DNA of 64,000 nucleotides, from the NCBI GenBank assembly GCA_034440635.1, contig JAOTON010001937.1, forward strand, positions 186,001-250,000. The letters run 5' to 3'. The translations under genes and the position numbers were made by a program. The notes under the pieces were generated by a model. The model searched no databases and had not been told where the DNA came from. It worked only from the letters and a program-made list of their open reading frames with translations. The first letter of the stretch is position 1. Each line of letters begins with the position of its first letter. This document shows, piece by piece, positions 34,859 through 44,647 of this stretch. The DNA comes from Lepas anatifera. Lineage: Eukaryota; Arthropoda; Thecostraca; Lepadidae.

Positions 34859-35084
34859 TTTCTCTAGGATCACGGGGAAAATATAATCTTTTTGCGCTCA
34901 AAATTTATTCGATGATCTGCAAGCACTTTTCTGCTGGACAAATTAACTCCGTTACGCGCCGTTTGCATATCTGAGGGCACTTTTGGTAAAATTGGTCTTT
35001 TGGTAAAACTTTTTAAATTTTTAAAATTTGTCTTTTGGGCATTTTTGGTAAAATCGTCGCCCCCACAAACTCGTTGTAGATTTG

Positions 35085-35290
35085 ACCGTGAAAAAATTCA
35101 GCTAAAAAATTTGACAATTTTTGCGCCAGGTGGAGATACCCCTAATACTTTCTTTACACAACTGCACTATTTATACAGATATAGATATTCATATTTTCCT
35201 TACACTGCGGGCACCCTCCATTTTGCCTGCTATCTGGCGTTCGAAGTTTGAACATTTCTGCATTCGTGTAGTATTTCCCCTCCTGGCGTT
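35085..35290 (+). repeat. Family L repeat, copy 1
   Basis: ACTATTTATACAGATATAGATATTC, TGCTATCTGGCGTTCGAAGT and the following TTTGAACATTTCTGC align by eye with 41,385-41,580 (TATTGGTATAGACATTCGGG, CATCTACCGTTCGATATTTGAACC). Ends are not defined and no coding is seen. Confidence 0.5.
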
Positions 35291-35554
35291 AAAATTTGGG
35301 CTTAGCCGACAAGACAGAAGCGCATTAACATATAAAAATGCAGAGAGTCACTTCTGAGCCCTAAAAAAGTCACTGCTTATTTTCCTGCTCACAGGTAGTG
35401 GATTTTAGGACCGGAGCCAAACTGGTATTTGAGCCTCTACCATCGCCTGCATTTACTTAAAACATGAAAATACGGTGCGAATTTCGAAAGACTGCGTTCT
35501 GAATCCTTGAGAAGCGAACGTGGGCCTGAGGAGGCTGGCAGTAGGTGGTTCTCA

Positions 35555-35862
35555 GCCCCCTCCAACAGCAGGCGCAGACCACCGGATGTGACGTCACACC
35601 TCGTAGCATACAACATGGGAAAATTGAATTATTAAATTTCCAAAGTTTTGCAAAAAGAGACCAAGAATCGAAAAATAAATTATTCATTGCATTTGGGATA
35701 AACTTGATTACCGCGTATTCTCACAAATTCGTAAGCGGGAAGTGCCTTTAGCAGCAATTTAACACACGGCTCAGTGGTGAAGGAATTCCTCCACGCCCGT
35801 GTGACGTCACTCGGGCGTGGAGGAATCCTCTTGAATGTACCTTTAAGTAAAGGTATCTTGGG
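35555..35862 (+). repeat. Family B dispersed repeat, copy 2
   Basis: Matches copy 1 at 11,555-11,870. The hairpin at 35,784-35,828 has stem ATTCCTCCACGCCCG and a loop containing GTGACGTCAC. Conservation of this palindrome with compensating changes (CACGCCTG/CAGGCGTG in copy 1, CACGCCCG/CGGGCGTG here) suggests the structure, or a CRE-like TGACGTCA, mattered while the family was active. Confidence 0.72.
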
Positions 35863-35889
35863 TGGTTCTCTCTTTCCTTGATCGAGTAT

Positions 35890-36015
35890 TGACATCTGTT
35901 TGTTGCGGAAGGGCCAGCCCCGCACTCGGAAATCGGCGTCCTACAATTGTTTGTTACCCACTTCCTTCTCAGCCCCGCACTGGGAAATTGTCGTCCTACA
36001 CGTGCTTGTTACCCA
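35890..36015. repeat. Short tandem duplication, about 67 bp
   Basis: AGCCCCGCACTCGGAAATCGGCGTCCTACA with TTGTTTGTTACCCACTTCCTT is repeated as AGCCCCGCACTGGGAAATTGTCGTCCTACACGTGCTTGTTACCCACTTCCTT about 67 bp later. Confidence 0.7.
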
Positions 36016-36194
36016 CTTCCTTAAAAAAGGGTGAAAATAAACACTGATATTCCCTTTTACAAGGCAAAAAGAAAATTTTAAACTATGTGACATTGACCGA
36101 CCAAGGTAAGCATTAATAATTGCTCTATCACCACTCAGTCAGAACTAATCCAGTTCAAATAAACGTACCCAAGTACTAACTGGAAATGAACCGC

Positions 36195-37166
36195 TTAACC
36201 CTCGCCCGGGGGCCATCGATGGCCCCTAAGGTTTTTCGGGATAGCAGAAAACGACGAGGCGCAGCACCACGGTTGAGGGCTCTACCTCTCCTGCATCATT
36301 TTCCCATCATCCCTGAAATTTTTACCCCGGGTCCCAAGGTCAGGTCACCAGACGAGGTCAACCAGGTCCTCACTTCACCTTTAGAGCTCTGTAAGGCTAC
36401 ATTTCAAAGTCGATCGATTTGAAACTTCCTACACTTCATGCCCCTCCAGGGTCTGCAAGGTGTATATCCGGGATTTTTCGATTTCGTGCCCTGAGGTCAG
36501 GTCACGAGGCGACTCTCCCATTGGAAAGCATGGGGAAAAGCTATTTCATGATATAAAGCCACAAAATGATTGCAATACTCAGACTGCTCAGAACAGCGTT
36601 TTTGGACACCCTTTCACGGATCCCAGGGGTCATATTTGCCTTTGACTTTTCAAGGTCATCCAAGGTACCAGGGGTCAAAACAGTATTTTGACAATAACTT
36701 TTGACCTAATTGAGCTAGAGCAATGAAACAAACACCATCGTGTTTGTCTTGTCACTGGCTTTCATTTGATATACGGCGGGTCCTTTTGACCTTTCGTGAC
36801 CTCAGGTCATATTAGGTCACGAGGTGACCTCTGGCGGTCAAATCACTGGCGGGAGGTCTTTACGTTCCACATGGCGGAAAAGTACTGGAAATTTGCTATC
36901 AAATGTCTTTACCAGGCCTCAATAGCTCTAATGACATAGAGTTATGCCCGTTTGCTTAAGCATTGCATATTTGAGTGAAAATAGCCGATCTTGCCTAATT
37001 TGACCTCTGGAGGTCAAACCATTGCCTGGCACTAAAACATGTGAGTAATTTCTTACTGATTCACGCGAGCTTTTATTGCACTTTGCAGATTTGCGCTAAC
37101 GCTTTTTGGAGTTAGAGGGGGGCCATCGTGGCGGTGGGCGAGGTGGCGCCGCCCCGGTGGGGTTAA
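36195..37166 (+). mobile_element. Family C copy 3
   Basis: Intact TTAA at 36,195-36,198 and 37,163-37,166. It aligns with copies 1 and 2 throughout but is 972 bp long and carries many single-base deletions (for example CGACTCTCCC for CGACCTCTCCC). All three copies in the window lie in the same orientation. It has no ORF. Confidence 0.85.
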
Positions 37167-37169
37167 GCA

Positions 37170-37850
37170 AATCACTACTTTAATAGCTATGGAATGTCCA
37201 GCGTAAGGCTATTGTAAATCATTTCACGTTCTCTTGGTCAGAATTCAAGGCTGATGGTGTTAATTTCACTTAGCTTCTCAACAAAATGCGCCTTAAAATG
37301 AGTTACTGCGCTGCCTTCAACAATGACCCGACTACGCATGGTGGGAACAGATTGGACACAGGAGCATTGTAAGAGAACGAATGTGTCACAATGATGTCAG
37401 CTGAAGGATCTACCTCTCACCTGAAATCATTTTCACTATCCGTTAGAAACAAACAAAACTTTGGTTGTAAGTTGCTAACAATTTTTAAATCACCACATAA
37501 GAAAACGGAGTGGCGGGATATTTAGTTCGAGAATACTTGTTCAGGTGACGTATGTGTATTTCCTGCAGTACAGTACAATGCTGCCATTACCACACCAGTC
37601 AGTACGTTGATTGGATGAAATTCCGCCATGCCGATGGCGTAGATAGTTAATCACATGGTAGTAATGATTCCCACCAGTAAAATCCCACTTAATATATTAA
37701 TTCTCAACAATTTTGATATTCCATTTATCCCATTGAACAGTAAAAACAATCATACATGGTCTGATTTTCTTTTATTTCCATCCATTTTTTTCATTTCCAA
37801 AGCTAGTTTAAAATACTGAACCTAATGTTCATCTCCAACCTTTTTCAGGT
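37170..37850. other. Unassigned; candidate splice acceptor at the end
   Basis: AT-rich, with no gene seen. The last bases, CCAACCTTTTTCAG at 37,836-37,848, resemble a polypyrimidine tract and 3' splice site immediately upstream of the protein-family pseudogene. Confidence 0.35.
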
Positions 37851-37856
37851 GACTGA

Positions 37857-38497
37857 CTAGCCGGACGCCTGTTGCGGCTGTACGCTGCCAAAGAAGCTCC
37901 AACAAAGAACTGCAAGTACTGGTTGAATACATTTGCTGACACGACATTCCCATGTGGTTTTCGATTCGAAAGAATATCCACTGTGTGATGGGCTCCCGCA
38001 ATCTGTTCCGCAGCATAGAGCTCCTGCGATACCTTCCCCAGCACATCTAGGACATAATTCAGCCTGTCATGACACGAAACGCGTTCTGGGCACACCCAGA
38101 GTAGCTTCTGCTGGGGATAGTGCCAGATCGAGAAACGGAGACCCGAAAAGTGGCCGTTCAACGCATTGTAAGGGTGCCTAATGAGAACCAAGATGAGGTG
38201 AGAGCATTCGCTCTTCCTAAGATCGCTTTCGAAGCTCGTCGCATCACTGACATGATTGAGTGGGACCAGGCAGACATAGCCAAGCATCCACTCATGCGTG
38301 ACGCCAGCGAGTGTGAGCTCCTGGACATCGAGAAGAAGCCATTATAGGTTCCAGCGTTTCCTGTGCACACCCAAGCCGTGGAACGTGCTGCCAGGGAAGC
38401 GACAGAGGCGTCAGAAGCAGTGATGAACGAGGAGGCGCCACACAGATCAACATGTGCACGGCGGCAGCATCGAAGAGTCCTTTCGCGCTTCACCTAA
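37857..38497 (+). pseudogene. Broken copy of an uncharacterised invertebrate protein family
   Basis: Two frames together give one protein-like chain. 37,857-37,945 reads LAGRLLRLYAAKEAPTKNCK. From 37,952 the next frame reads MWFSIRKNIHCVMGSRNLFR, IELLRYLPQ, IIQPVMTRNAFWAHPE, RETETRKVAVQRIVR, VRAFALPKIAFEA, DMIEW and VPAFPVHTQAVERA. I recall this order (RNAFFAHPE, RKLAVERI, P.LNFEA..Y.DLIDW, FPCHTQAVER.VKLVTEAS) from an unnamed family seen repeatedly in cnidarian and arthropod predictions, often in many copies. The function is unknown to me. One frameshift near 37,948 and in-frame stops after PQH-I, AHPE and KKPL disable it. A splice-acceptor-like CAG precedes it at 37,848. Confidence 0.7.
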
Positions 38498-38639
38498 AAA
38501 AGGATGTTGCTGCGTCGAGTTGGATGATACAAATGGCGCACATCACGCAAATGTTTCTGAACCGTGCACGATTTGCAGGAGTGTTTTGGAAAGTGCATTG
38601 AGCGCTGTCGTCGAATACTCTTGTTGAATCCAACGACGG

Positions 38640-39110
38640 TAAATTAACGGTGAATCGAATGATGCATGATATGATCCTACTCGGTTATGATTTCAAAACA
38701 ACCTGACGCGAGGTCGGATCAATGCCACTTTATGACCTGGAATAGTTCATATGCATATCAATCGACTCGCAATGATAATCCAAGCGTATATATCTCAAAA
38801 TGACGATTCAATCCCCATCTCCTGCAACGTTATTGATCCAAGTCTGAAAACCTGCTTCAGTAGTCCCAGGTGACCTCTCACGGGCCATATGCTCAAACTT
38901 GCTTGACCCAGGAGAACGGCCTAAGATAACACGGTTTTGGGAGTAAGAAGTTACTACCTGCAGTTTCAGAAATACAGCTGTTTTTTTATGTCGATTCATG
39001 CTTACCCCATGAATTTTCAATGCAGAGGTCATAGCCGGTACCTGACCCTACGTCATTGATATCATTATCACATTACGGCAACTTGTATTACTCGGTAGTT
39101 ATGTTATGTG
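38640..39110 (+). mobile_element. Family F copy 2: AGGTCA-rich fragment
   Basis: GGTGAATCGAATGATGCATG, ATATGCATATCAATCGACTCGCAA and CCCAGGTGACCTCTCA align with 3,812-4,260. Hexamer density is lower because of substitutions (GAGGTCGG, GGTCAT). No terminal inverted repeat is visible. Confidence 0.6.
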
Positions 39111-39119
39111 ATATGAATA

Positions 39120-40290
39120 TTAGACCTTGAACCAATAGGTTAAACCCGTTTTCACTTGTGCCACTTGAAACATTCTGGAGGTGCGGCTACTTGATCTGGC
39201 CTGGTCACATGACACGAAATGGCCCAAACAAATTTTTTGGAAAAGTGGCGCAATTTATCAAAGATAAGAGGCGTCAAGTGCGGCTGCGCCTCGCGCCACC
39301 GTTTTCTGGCGACGCTGAAGGAGCCTGAGAGAGGAATTAAACACCCCTGCCACACTGGGTTGAGGCTTAACTCGGGAATCATCAGACCTAAAAAACAGGC
39401 ATGTCAATGTGTTAATATTGACCCAGAGACTCGAGTGATATGCTGCATGACTTTGAAAATACGATTCAAATGTATATCATGGCCGTCAACATACCAAACT
39501 TATTATTGCATTCCGTTTCGTTCAAAAGCTGACTCTTTAACGCGTTTGAAAAGTATGATGTCTGGTGACCCCTCCTGAGGGTATTATTCATACGAACCTC
39601 AAAATGACCAGCAACTTTCGATCTGTGTTCCCAAAAGCTTTAGGATATTTTGAAACTTGACTTGATGAAACTTTGAAACTTGATCCAACTCACCATTTTC
39701 AAAAGCAGCGGTTTCTTAAAGGCGGCAGTTTTGAAAATTAGGTAGTGGTTCTCACTTCTGACAAAAAGCACACATAAAGTACCTTACAACTCCTTGCTGA
39801 AGAAAAAAAGTGAAATAAAAAAGCGATCTAGGGAGTGACGGGAGAATGCGACTTTTTGGCGAGTATGCGCCTGCCAAGGGAATAAGCACCTGCTGTAAGG
39901 CGTTTGACCTCAAGTACCCTGGCCGTCCCAATATTTCTACTGTTCGTACGCCTATGAGGGTATGCAAGTTCATAAACTTAAAAAATTGCGTGAATATTGC
40001 ATTTTGCACATTCACAATGTCTATTAAAAGTTTTGCCGCTCCCAAGATGAGAACCGACGGCAGAAATGGGATCACAACATGGGTCCAGTTTTTGTTCTGT
40101 AGCTCGCTGAGGAATATCTTACTGACAGTTTCCACCCAAGAAAGAAAAATAAAAAATGCTTTGAAATTAATTTCAGCTGCCTTTTGCGTATTCCAATGCA
40201 GCCAAGCCACCCTCACCAAAGGCTCTATATATTGCAGCTATCAGCAGGCGTTCGCTATGGACTAGTCGAAAAATGGTAGCCATTTAGTGG
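39120..40290. other. Unassigned sequence
   Basis: Mixed composition. Open frames of up to about 155 codons exist on both strands near 39,750-40,260 but show no motif or family resemblance, and both strands are open over the same bases. I see no supported gene. Confidence 0.4.
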
Positions 40291-40350
40291 GTTAAAACTG
40301 AGCCCCGCCCCCGCGTGCGCGCTCAGCCCGCGTGGGGGGCTCAGTTTACC
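40290..40350. repeat. GC-rich hairpin
   Basis: Stem AAACTGAGCCCC at the left and GGGGCTCAGTTTA at the right, with inner arms rich in CCCGC/GCGTG. Function unknown; possibly a MITE or a solo terminus. Confidence 0.55.
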
Positions 40351-40509
40351 AGTCCACTAATCAGCGCCCAACCCGCTGCCTCGGAGCCGCCCTACATCCA
40401 AATGGCAGAAAGCTAACGCCCTGGTAACCGCAGCCAAGCCCGGGTGCATATCGGTGTCGCAAGGGAAAGCCCGGCGGCGAGGCCGCTGGCTCCCTGCTGA
40501 CAGTGCGGC

Positions 40510-40690
40510 GGGCCGGGGCCCAGCCGAGCCGCAGACGAGAACCTCTCAACACCCAGCCGAGCCGCAGACGAGAACCTCTCATCACACCCAGCCGAGCCGC
40601 CGACGAGAACCTCTCCACAGCCAGCCGAGCCGCATACGCGAAACTCACAACACCCAGCCGAGCCGCAGACGAGAACCTCATCACACAAGA
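40510..40690. repeat. Minisatellite, about 33-bp unit, five copies
   Basis: Unit CAGCCGAGCCGCAGACGAGA then ACCTCTCAACACC. Five copies with small length changes (32-35 bp). Confidence 0.9.
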
Positions 40691-41049
40691 GGCCGCTGTT
40701 CGGTCTCCGGGCCGTGGACTCGGTCAGTCCCCTCAGTCGGCTGCCAGTGACTGTGACGCCATGGTTACCGCGCCGTCTCCGCTGCAGCAGTCGTTATCCG
40801 CCACCGAATCCCGACATGGTCATCCAGGCCGCATTGTGAACGGGTGCCACAGAAGACTCCAGCACGTGCCGGCCCCATGCAAGGTGATCTCACCGGGCTC
40901 ATCTGGCCGGAGCTGGATGCAGCGCTGCTGCCGGTGTGGGGACCAGGCAGCGGCCACACGCCGCGCCCACCCAGTAACACCGCTGGCCTCTTGTGTCGCG
41001 ATTTGAGTGGATCCAGGGATGGCTTTACCTATCCTCCGCATAGGAAGAT

Positions 41050-41275
41050 TTAGCTATGTAGTGGAACAGTGGAAATGTGTCGGACTTCCATGCTGCTGAC
41101 CCGGGGTCTATAATTTCGGCTGGGAATACTGAACAAGTACTTTCTGATCCCCAATATAGCTTTCCAGCCAAGTGATGTTGGTGACACCATACATCGTTCA
41201 GCGGCATATACACAGGGTATGCCGGTAGTCTCAGATCTTCGGGAAAATATTAAAACCCTTTGCGATGCAGTTTTT
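41050..41275 (+). repeat. SINE-2 relative, tRNA-derived (probable)
   Basis: TAGTGGAACAGTGGAAATGTG, CGGACTTCCATGCTGCTGACCCGGGGTC at 41,080-41,107 and a long non-tRNA body follow the layout of SINE-2 at 26,835. The B box is decayed (GGTCTATAATTTC). Ends are not established. Confidence 0.45.
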
Positions 41276-41384
41276 TATGGTATTAAACCTTCATTTTGAT
41301 CAAAACTTCCAGGCAGAGCCGCTTGTGTTTCTGACGACAGTTTTATTCTAATTTCACGTTTCCGATTAGTTTCAGTATGAAAAA

Positions 41385-41580
41385 ATGTAGACACGATTAT
41401 TTTGTTAATTTTTTCCTGAACGCACCGGGTGCAATTTTACCTGATGACGTGTTTATACGACCGCATTCTGTATATTGGTATAGACATTCGGGTTTTCCCC
41501 ACTCTTCCCGCATACCCCTTAAGCCTGTCATCTACCGTTCGATATTTGAACCTCCTCTGCTTCGATACTGGTCTTTTGCT
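41385..41580 (+). repeat. Family L repeat, copy 2
   Basis: Aligned with 35,085-35,290. It passes directly into the family J fragment at about 41,590, so L and J may be parts of one larger element. Confidence 0.5.
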
Positions 41581-41589
41581 TTTGACGCG

Positions 41590-41880
41590 GGCTGCATATA
41601 CAACATGAACAACGATTCACTGCTCCAACACATGTACGTAGATTCACGCTGGTAACGGAGAAAATGCATTAAAAAAGTCAAGGTCCAAAATTTGAGGGGA
41701 CGCCCCTTCCCCTTGATTTTCAATTAGGGGATGAGTCCCTCATCTCCCGCTTTCCGCGCCCATGGTAAAAACCTATTCATTAAATATTGGTACGTACAAA
41801 GTCTGTTGCATTGACATAAACTGCTCCTCTATACTTGCGTTAGGAAATAGTGTCACATTTCAATGAGGTATTCTGTTATA
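41590..41880 (+). repeat. Family J fragment
   Basis: GTAGATTCACGCTGGTAACGG, AGGTCCAAAATTTGAGGG, TTGGTACGTACAAAGT and CACATTTCAATGAGGTATT match, in order and inverted, 46,890-46,650. The first part also matches 63,880-63,960. Confidence 0.7.
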
Positions 41881-42029
41881 CCTGTTCCGAACTACCAGAC
41901 ATGAAATTAAAATTCTGAGCAAAGTAAAAATAAAACTCTGGAGGAATCTCCGAGACCAGGTCCAGGGGCCCCAGACGAAGACTTTGGGCAAATGAGATCA
42001 ACTCTTGTCGACCTCCCGACACAAACTAG

Positions 42030-42270
42030 CCGCCCCAGTAGCTCAGTTGGTAGAGCGTTGGGCTCCGGCCCGCTGCTCAGAAGCATGCAGTGGCAGTGCA
42101 TGTCCAGGCTTGGGATCGGTTCCCCTGAGACGCTCCGGCGCTCAATAGTTTACCCGACGTACAGGTCGGCTGGCAACTGACATGAAATTTCAATGGTGAG
42201 AGGGTGACCTGAGCGGGGCGGCCGTCCCTGTGCTTTGTGGGACGTTAAACTTTGGCTTCTAAATTAGCCC
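42030..42270 (+). repeat. SINE-3, tRNA-derived
   Basis: A textbook A box, TAGCTCAGTTGGTAGAGCG, lies at 42,041-42,059 in GCCCCAGTAGCTCAGTTGG. The B-box region GGGATCGGTTCCCC (about 42,113-42,126) is imperfect and lies about 55 bases further on than the A box allows in a compact tRNA. The 5' heptamer has no pairing partner downstream, so it is a tRNA-like SINE head and not a tRNA gene. The body ends near TTTGTGGGACGTTAAAC. It sits inside GAGACCA-rich repeats (41,935-41,995 and 42,400-42,510). Confidence 0.75.
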
Positions 42271-42539
42271 TCCATTGAGGGAGCTGCTCGTTCGGGTGGT
42301 GGGATCGGGGGCTCCGTGACAAGTCCCTTGATGACTTTAGTGAGACTCCGACTCCAGCAGCCTTACCAGGAACAACTTGAACAAAATTAAAAAAACTCTG
42401 GGAGACGACGAGCCAACTATTGAGGGGCCCCCCGAGACCACCTCTGGGCCCCCAAGAGCATCACCTAGGGGTTCCTCCGAAATCAGGTTCTGGGAGCTCG
42501 AGACCAAATGTTGCGCGAACTGTTGTTGTCCTAGAGATA

Positions 42540-42960
42540 ATAAAAATGTTGCTCCCTTAGAGCACCGCCGCAGCGACACTCCTGGGGGGGAACTGGTGCA
42601 CCAGTCTCGTCCCAGAGCACCGCCGCAGCGACACTCCCGTCTCATCCGAGAGTGGCAGCGCGCAGGCGAGCAGGCATACAAATGATCATCTGATCATCAT
42701 ATTCATATGAGGGGAGCCATATAGCAGTGTGTTTGTCGACAGTAGTCCACAATGTCACGAGTAAATCGGTCACCCGGCCGAGCCTGATAGCCTTCCTGAC
42801 CCAAATCCCACAGGCAGAATCGGCACGTCTGCGGCCACATTTTACAGTATGTCTGGCCCAAATCTCACAGGCAGAATCCGCACGTCTGCGGCCATATGAG
42901 CTTTTACAGTCTGTCTGGCTGATGTTTGCGTCAGATGATACCACAAACGTGTTGCAGTCT
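42540..42960. repeat. Two short tandem duplications
   Basis: AGAGCACCGCCGCAGCGACA followed by CTCC occurs at about 42,558 and 42,616. A second pair of about 67 bp, CACAGGCAGAATCGGCACGT with CTGCGGCCA and TTTTACAGT, occurs at 42,809 and 42,876. Confidence 0.75.
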
Positions 42961-42979
42961 AACTGACTACCAACGGGTG

Positions 42980-43996
42980 TTAACACGCGCCCCGCTGGGG
43001 TCCCTGGCATGACGCGCCCCGCTGGGGGGGCGTTTTTCGCCCCCTCCGTATCTCATTTCCCAGGACTGCTAAAGGAGAATTACGGACGGCTTCAAAAGCT
43101 CTTGACGAGACGAAGAGAAATTATGAGTAGTATTTTTATGTCAGGTCAATATTGAGGTCAGCAAAGGTTAAAGAAGGTTCCATAGGCTTACAACAGGGCG
43201 GTGTACGTTTACCCTCTAGATTTTTGCTCAGTGGAGCTAGAGCAAATATTTATGCATTATTGGATTACTCTTATCGTGGCAAATCGAATGATGTATAATA
43301 TGACCTAAATAGGTCAAATTGTGAAAATGACCTTACATCGAGCTAGGTCAATGTCACATTGTGACCTGGTGTGGTCATGTTGTATATCAATCGACTCCCC
43401 GTGACAATATAAGCACAATGAAAGCAAAATGGGGCCTTTATCTCAATTCAGTGAGAAGTTATTGGCAAAACAATCACTGTATGTTCCTTTGACCTGACAT
43501 GACCCTTGAGAGGTCAGATGGTCAAAAACTCAACTTAAAGGTCAGGATTGTAGCAAGAATACACGGTTTGATAATTTTCCGCTTGATCTATCCAGTTTTT
43601 ACTGAACACGAGCCCTTTCTATTTATCACCATAGACTTATCATGGGGTGACCAAACCATTGACCCCACCTTAGGTCAACAGTATCAAAATTCCGAGATAG
43701 CAGATTTGTAGATCCTAATGACCTTATCATATGGTCAAAGTTTGAAACTGATCGGTTGAAAGATGTTCCTTAGGCACTGCTTCAAACTCGTTATTTTGGG
43801 TTTTGAGGTCGGGTCCCTTGACCTTGAATAGCTCCTTGACCTGACATGACCTGACCTAAAAAATTTGGTCGCATGCGTAAAATTGATCAGGGATAAAATA
43901 CTGTAAATTTCGTTGTTCTGCGCCTCTCCCGTCTTTGCGTTATCTGGGAAAAAACCAGGAGGGGGAATTTCGCCCCCCGAGCGGGGCGCGTGTTAA
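42980..43996 (+). mobile_element. Family E copy 1: TTAA-bounded AGGTCA-rich element
   Basis: Left end TTAACACGCGCCCCGCTGGG and right end GAGCGGGGCGCGTGTTAA are inverted repeats with TTAA at each edge; the G before and C after extend the palindrome. The left end carries a second ACGCGCCCCGCTGGGG block 33 bp inside. The 1,017-bp interior includes clustered TGACCT/AGGTCA (for example 43,490-43,520 and 43,805-43,865). Its interior resembles families F and G. No transposase ORF is present. Confidence 0.87.
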
Positions 43997-44639
43997 CTCA
44001 GCTAATGGAAGAGCCTGGCAGGCGACATTTCCACAGTTGAGATAGTCACTATAGGGTCTCCGACATAGCAGCTTCCAGGTGGTCTGTGGCATACATTTAG
44101 TCGAGACCAAGCATCTGGCGCAGTTTGTGACAACGGCGCAGTTTGTGCTGCCAATCAATCTATTAAACACGTGCACTAAAAGACACACCCGCCCGCCCGA
44201 CTTTCGCGAATGTCTAGCCTTCTCGAGTGCGGGACAGTTGTTTGGAAATTATTAGCAAGATATTTGATTCGTAAAACCCTTATGAAGAACGCGAGTCACA
44301 GTAACAATTCTGATGGATAAAATTATTTGTTCTTAAAAATCCGCTCTCGAATCGGTCGTACCCCGAGAAATTCTACCCCATAAAAAATTTAGCGCCGAAG
44401 CCGTCCTTGAAATGGAGAGCTCTCGTGAGTATTTTGCCCTCCCCAGCTTACTTACCTACCTATCCTTATTAATTCTTCCCTTGTATCTACATACCGTTTC
44501 CACAACCCACCGACAAATGCTTTTTTTCGCTCATCGACATGAGTTTTCCCCGCTATCCAGCCAACCTGCTGGATCCGCCCGTCCCCTGTCAGGTAAAAAG
44601 CCTGGGCGACGCCCTTACCTCTAAGCCAATGGTGCATAG
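43997..44639. other. Unassigned sequence
   Basis: No gene or repeat boundary is seen. It is the left genomic flank of the family H insertion. Confidence 0.4.
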
Positions 44640-44647
44640 GCTGTCAT

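Noticed and set aside
37829..38493. Minus-strand ORFs of 111-152 codons
   Set aside because: They are antisense to the plus-strand protein-family relic, whose motif order is recognisable.
39752..40265. ORFs of 155 and 139 codons on opposite strands
   Set aside because: Both strands are open over the same bases and neither shows a motif; no reason to prefer either.
42030..42130. Possible tRNA gene
   Set aside because: The A box is good, but acceptor arms do not pair and the B box is displaced and imperfect; a SINE head explains it.
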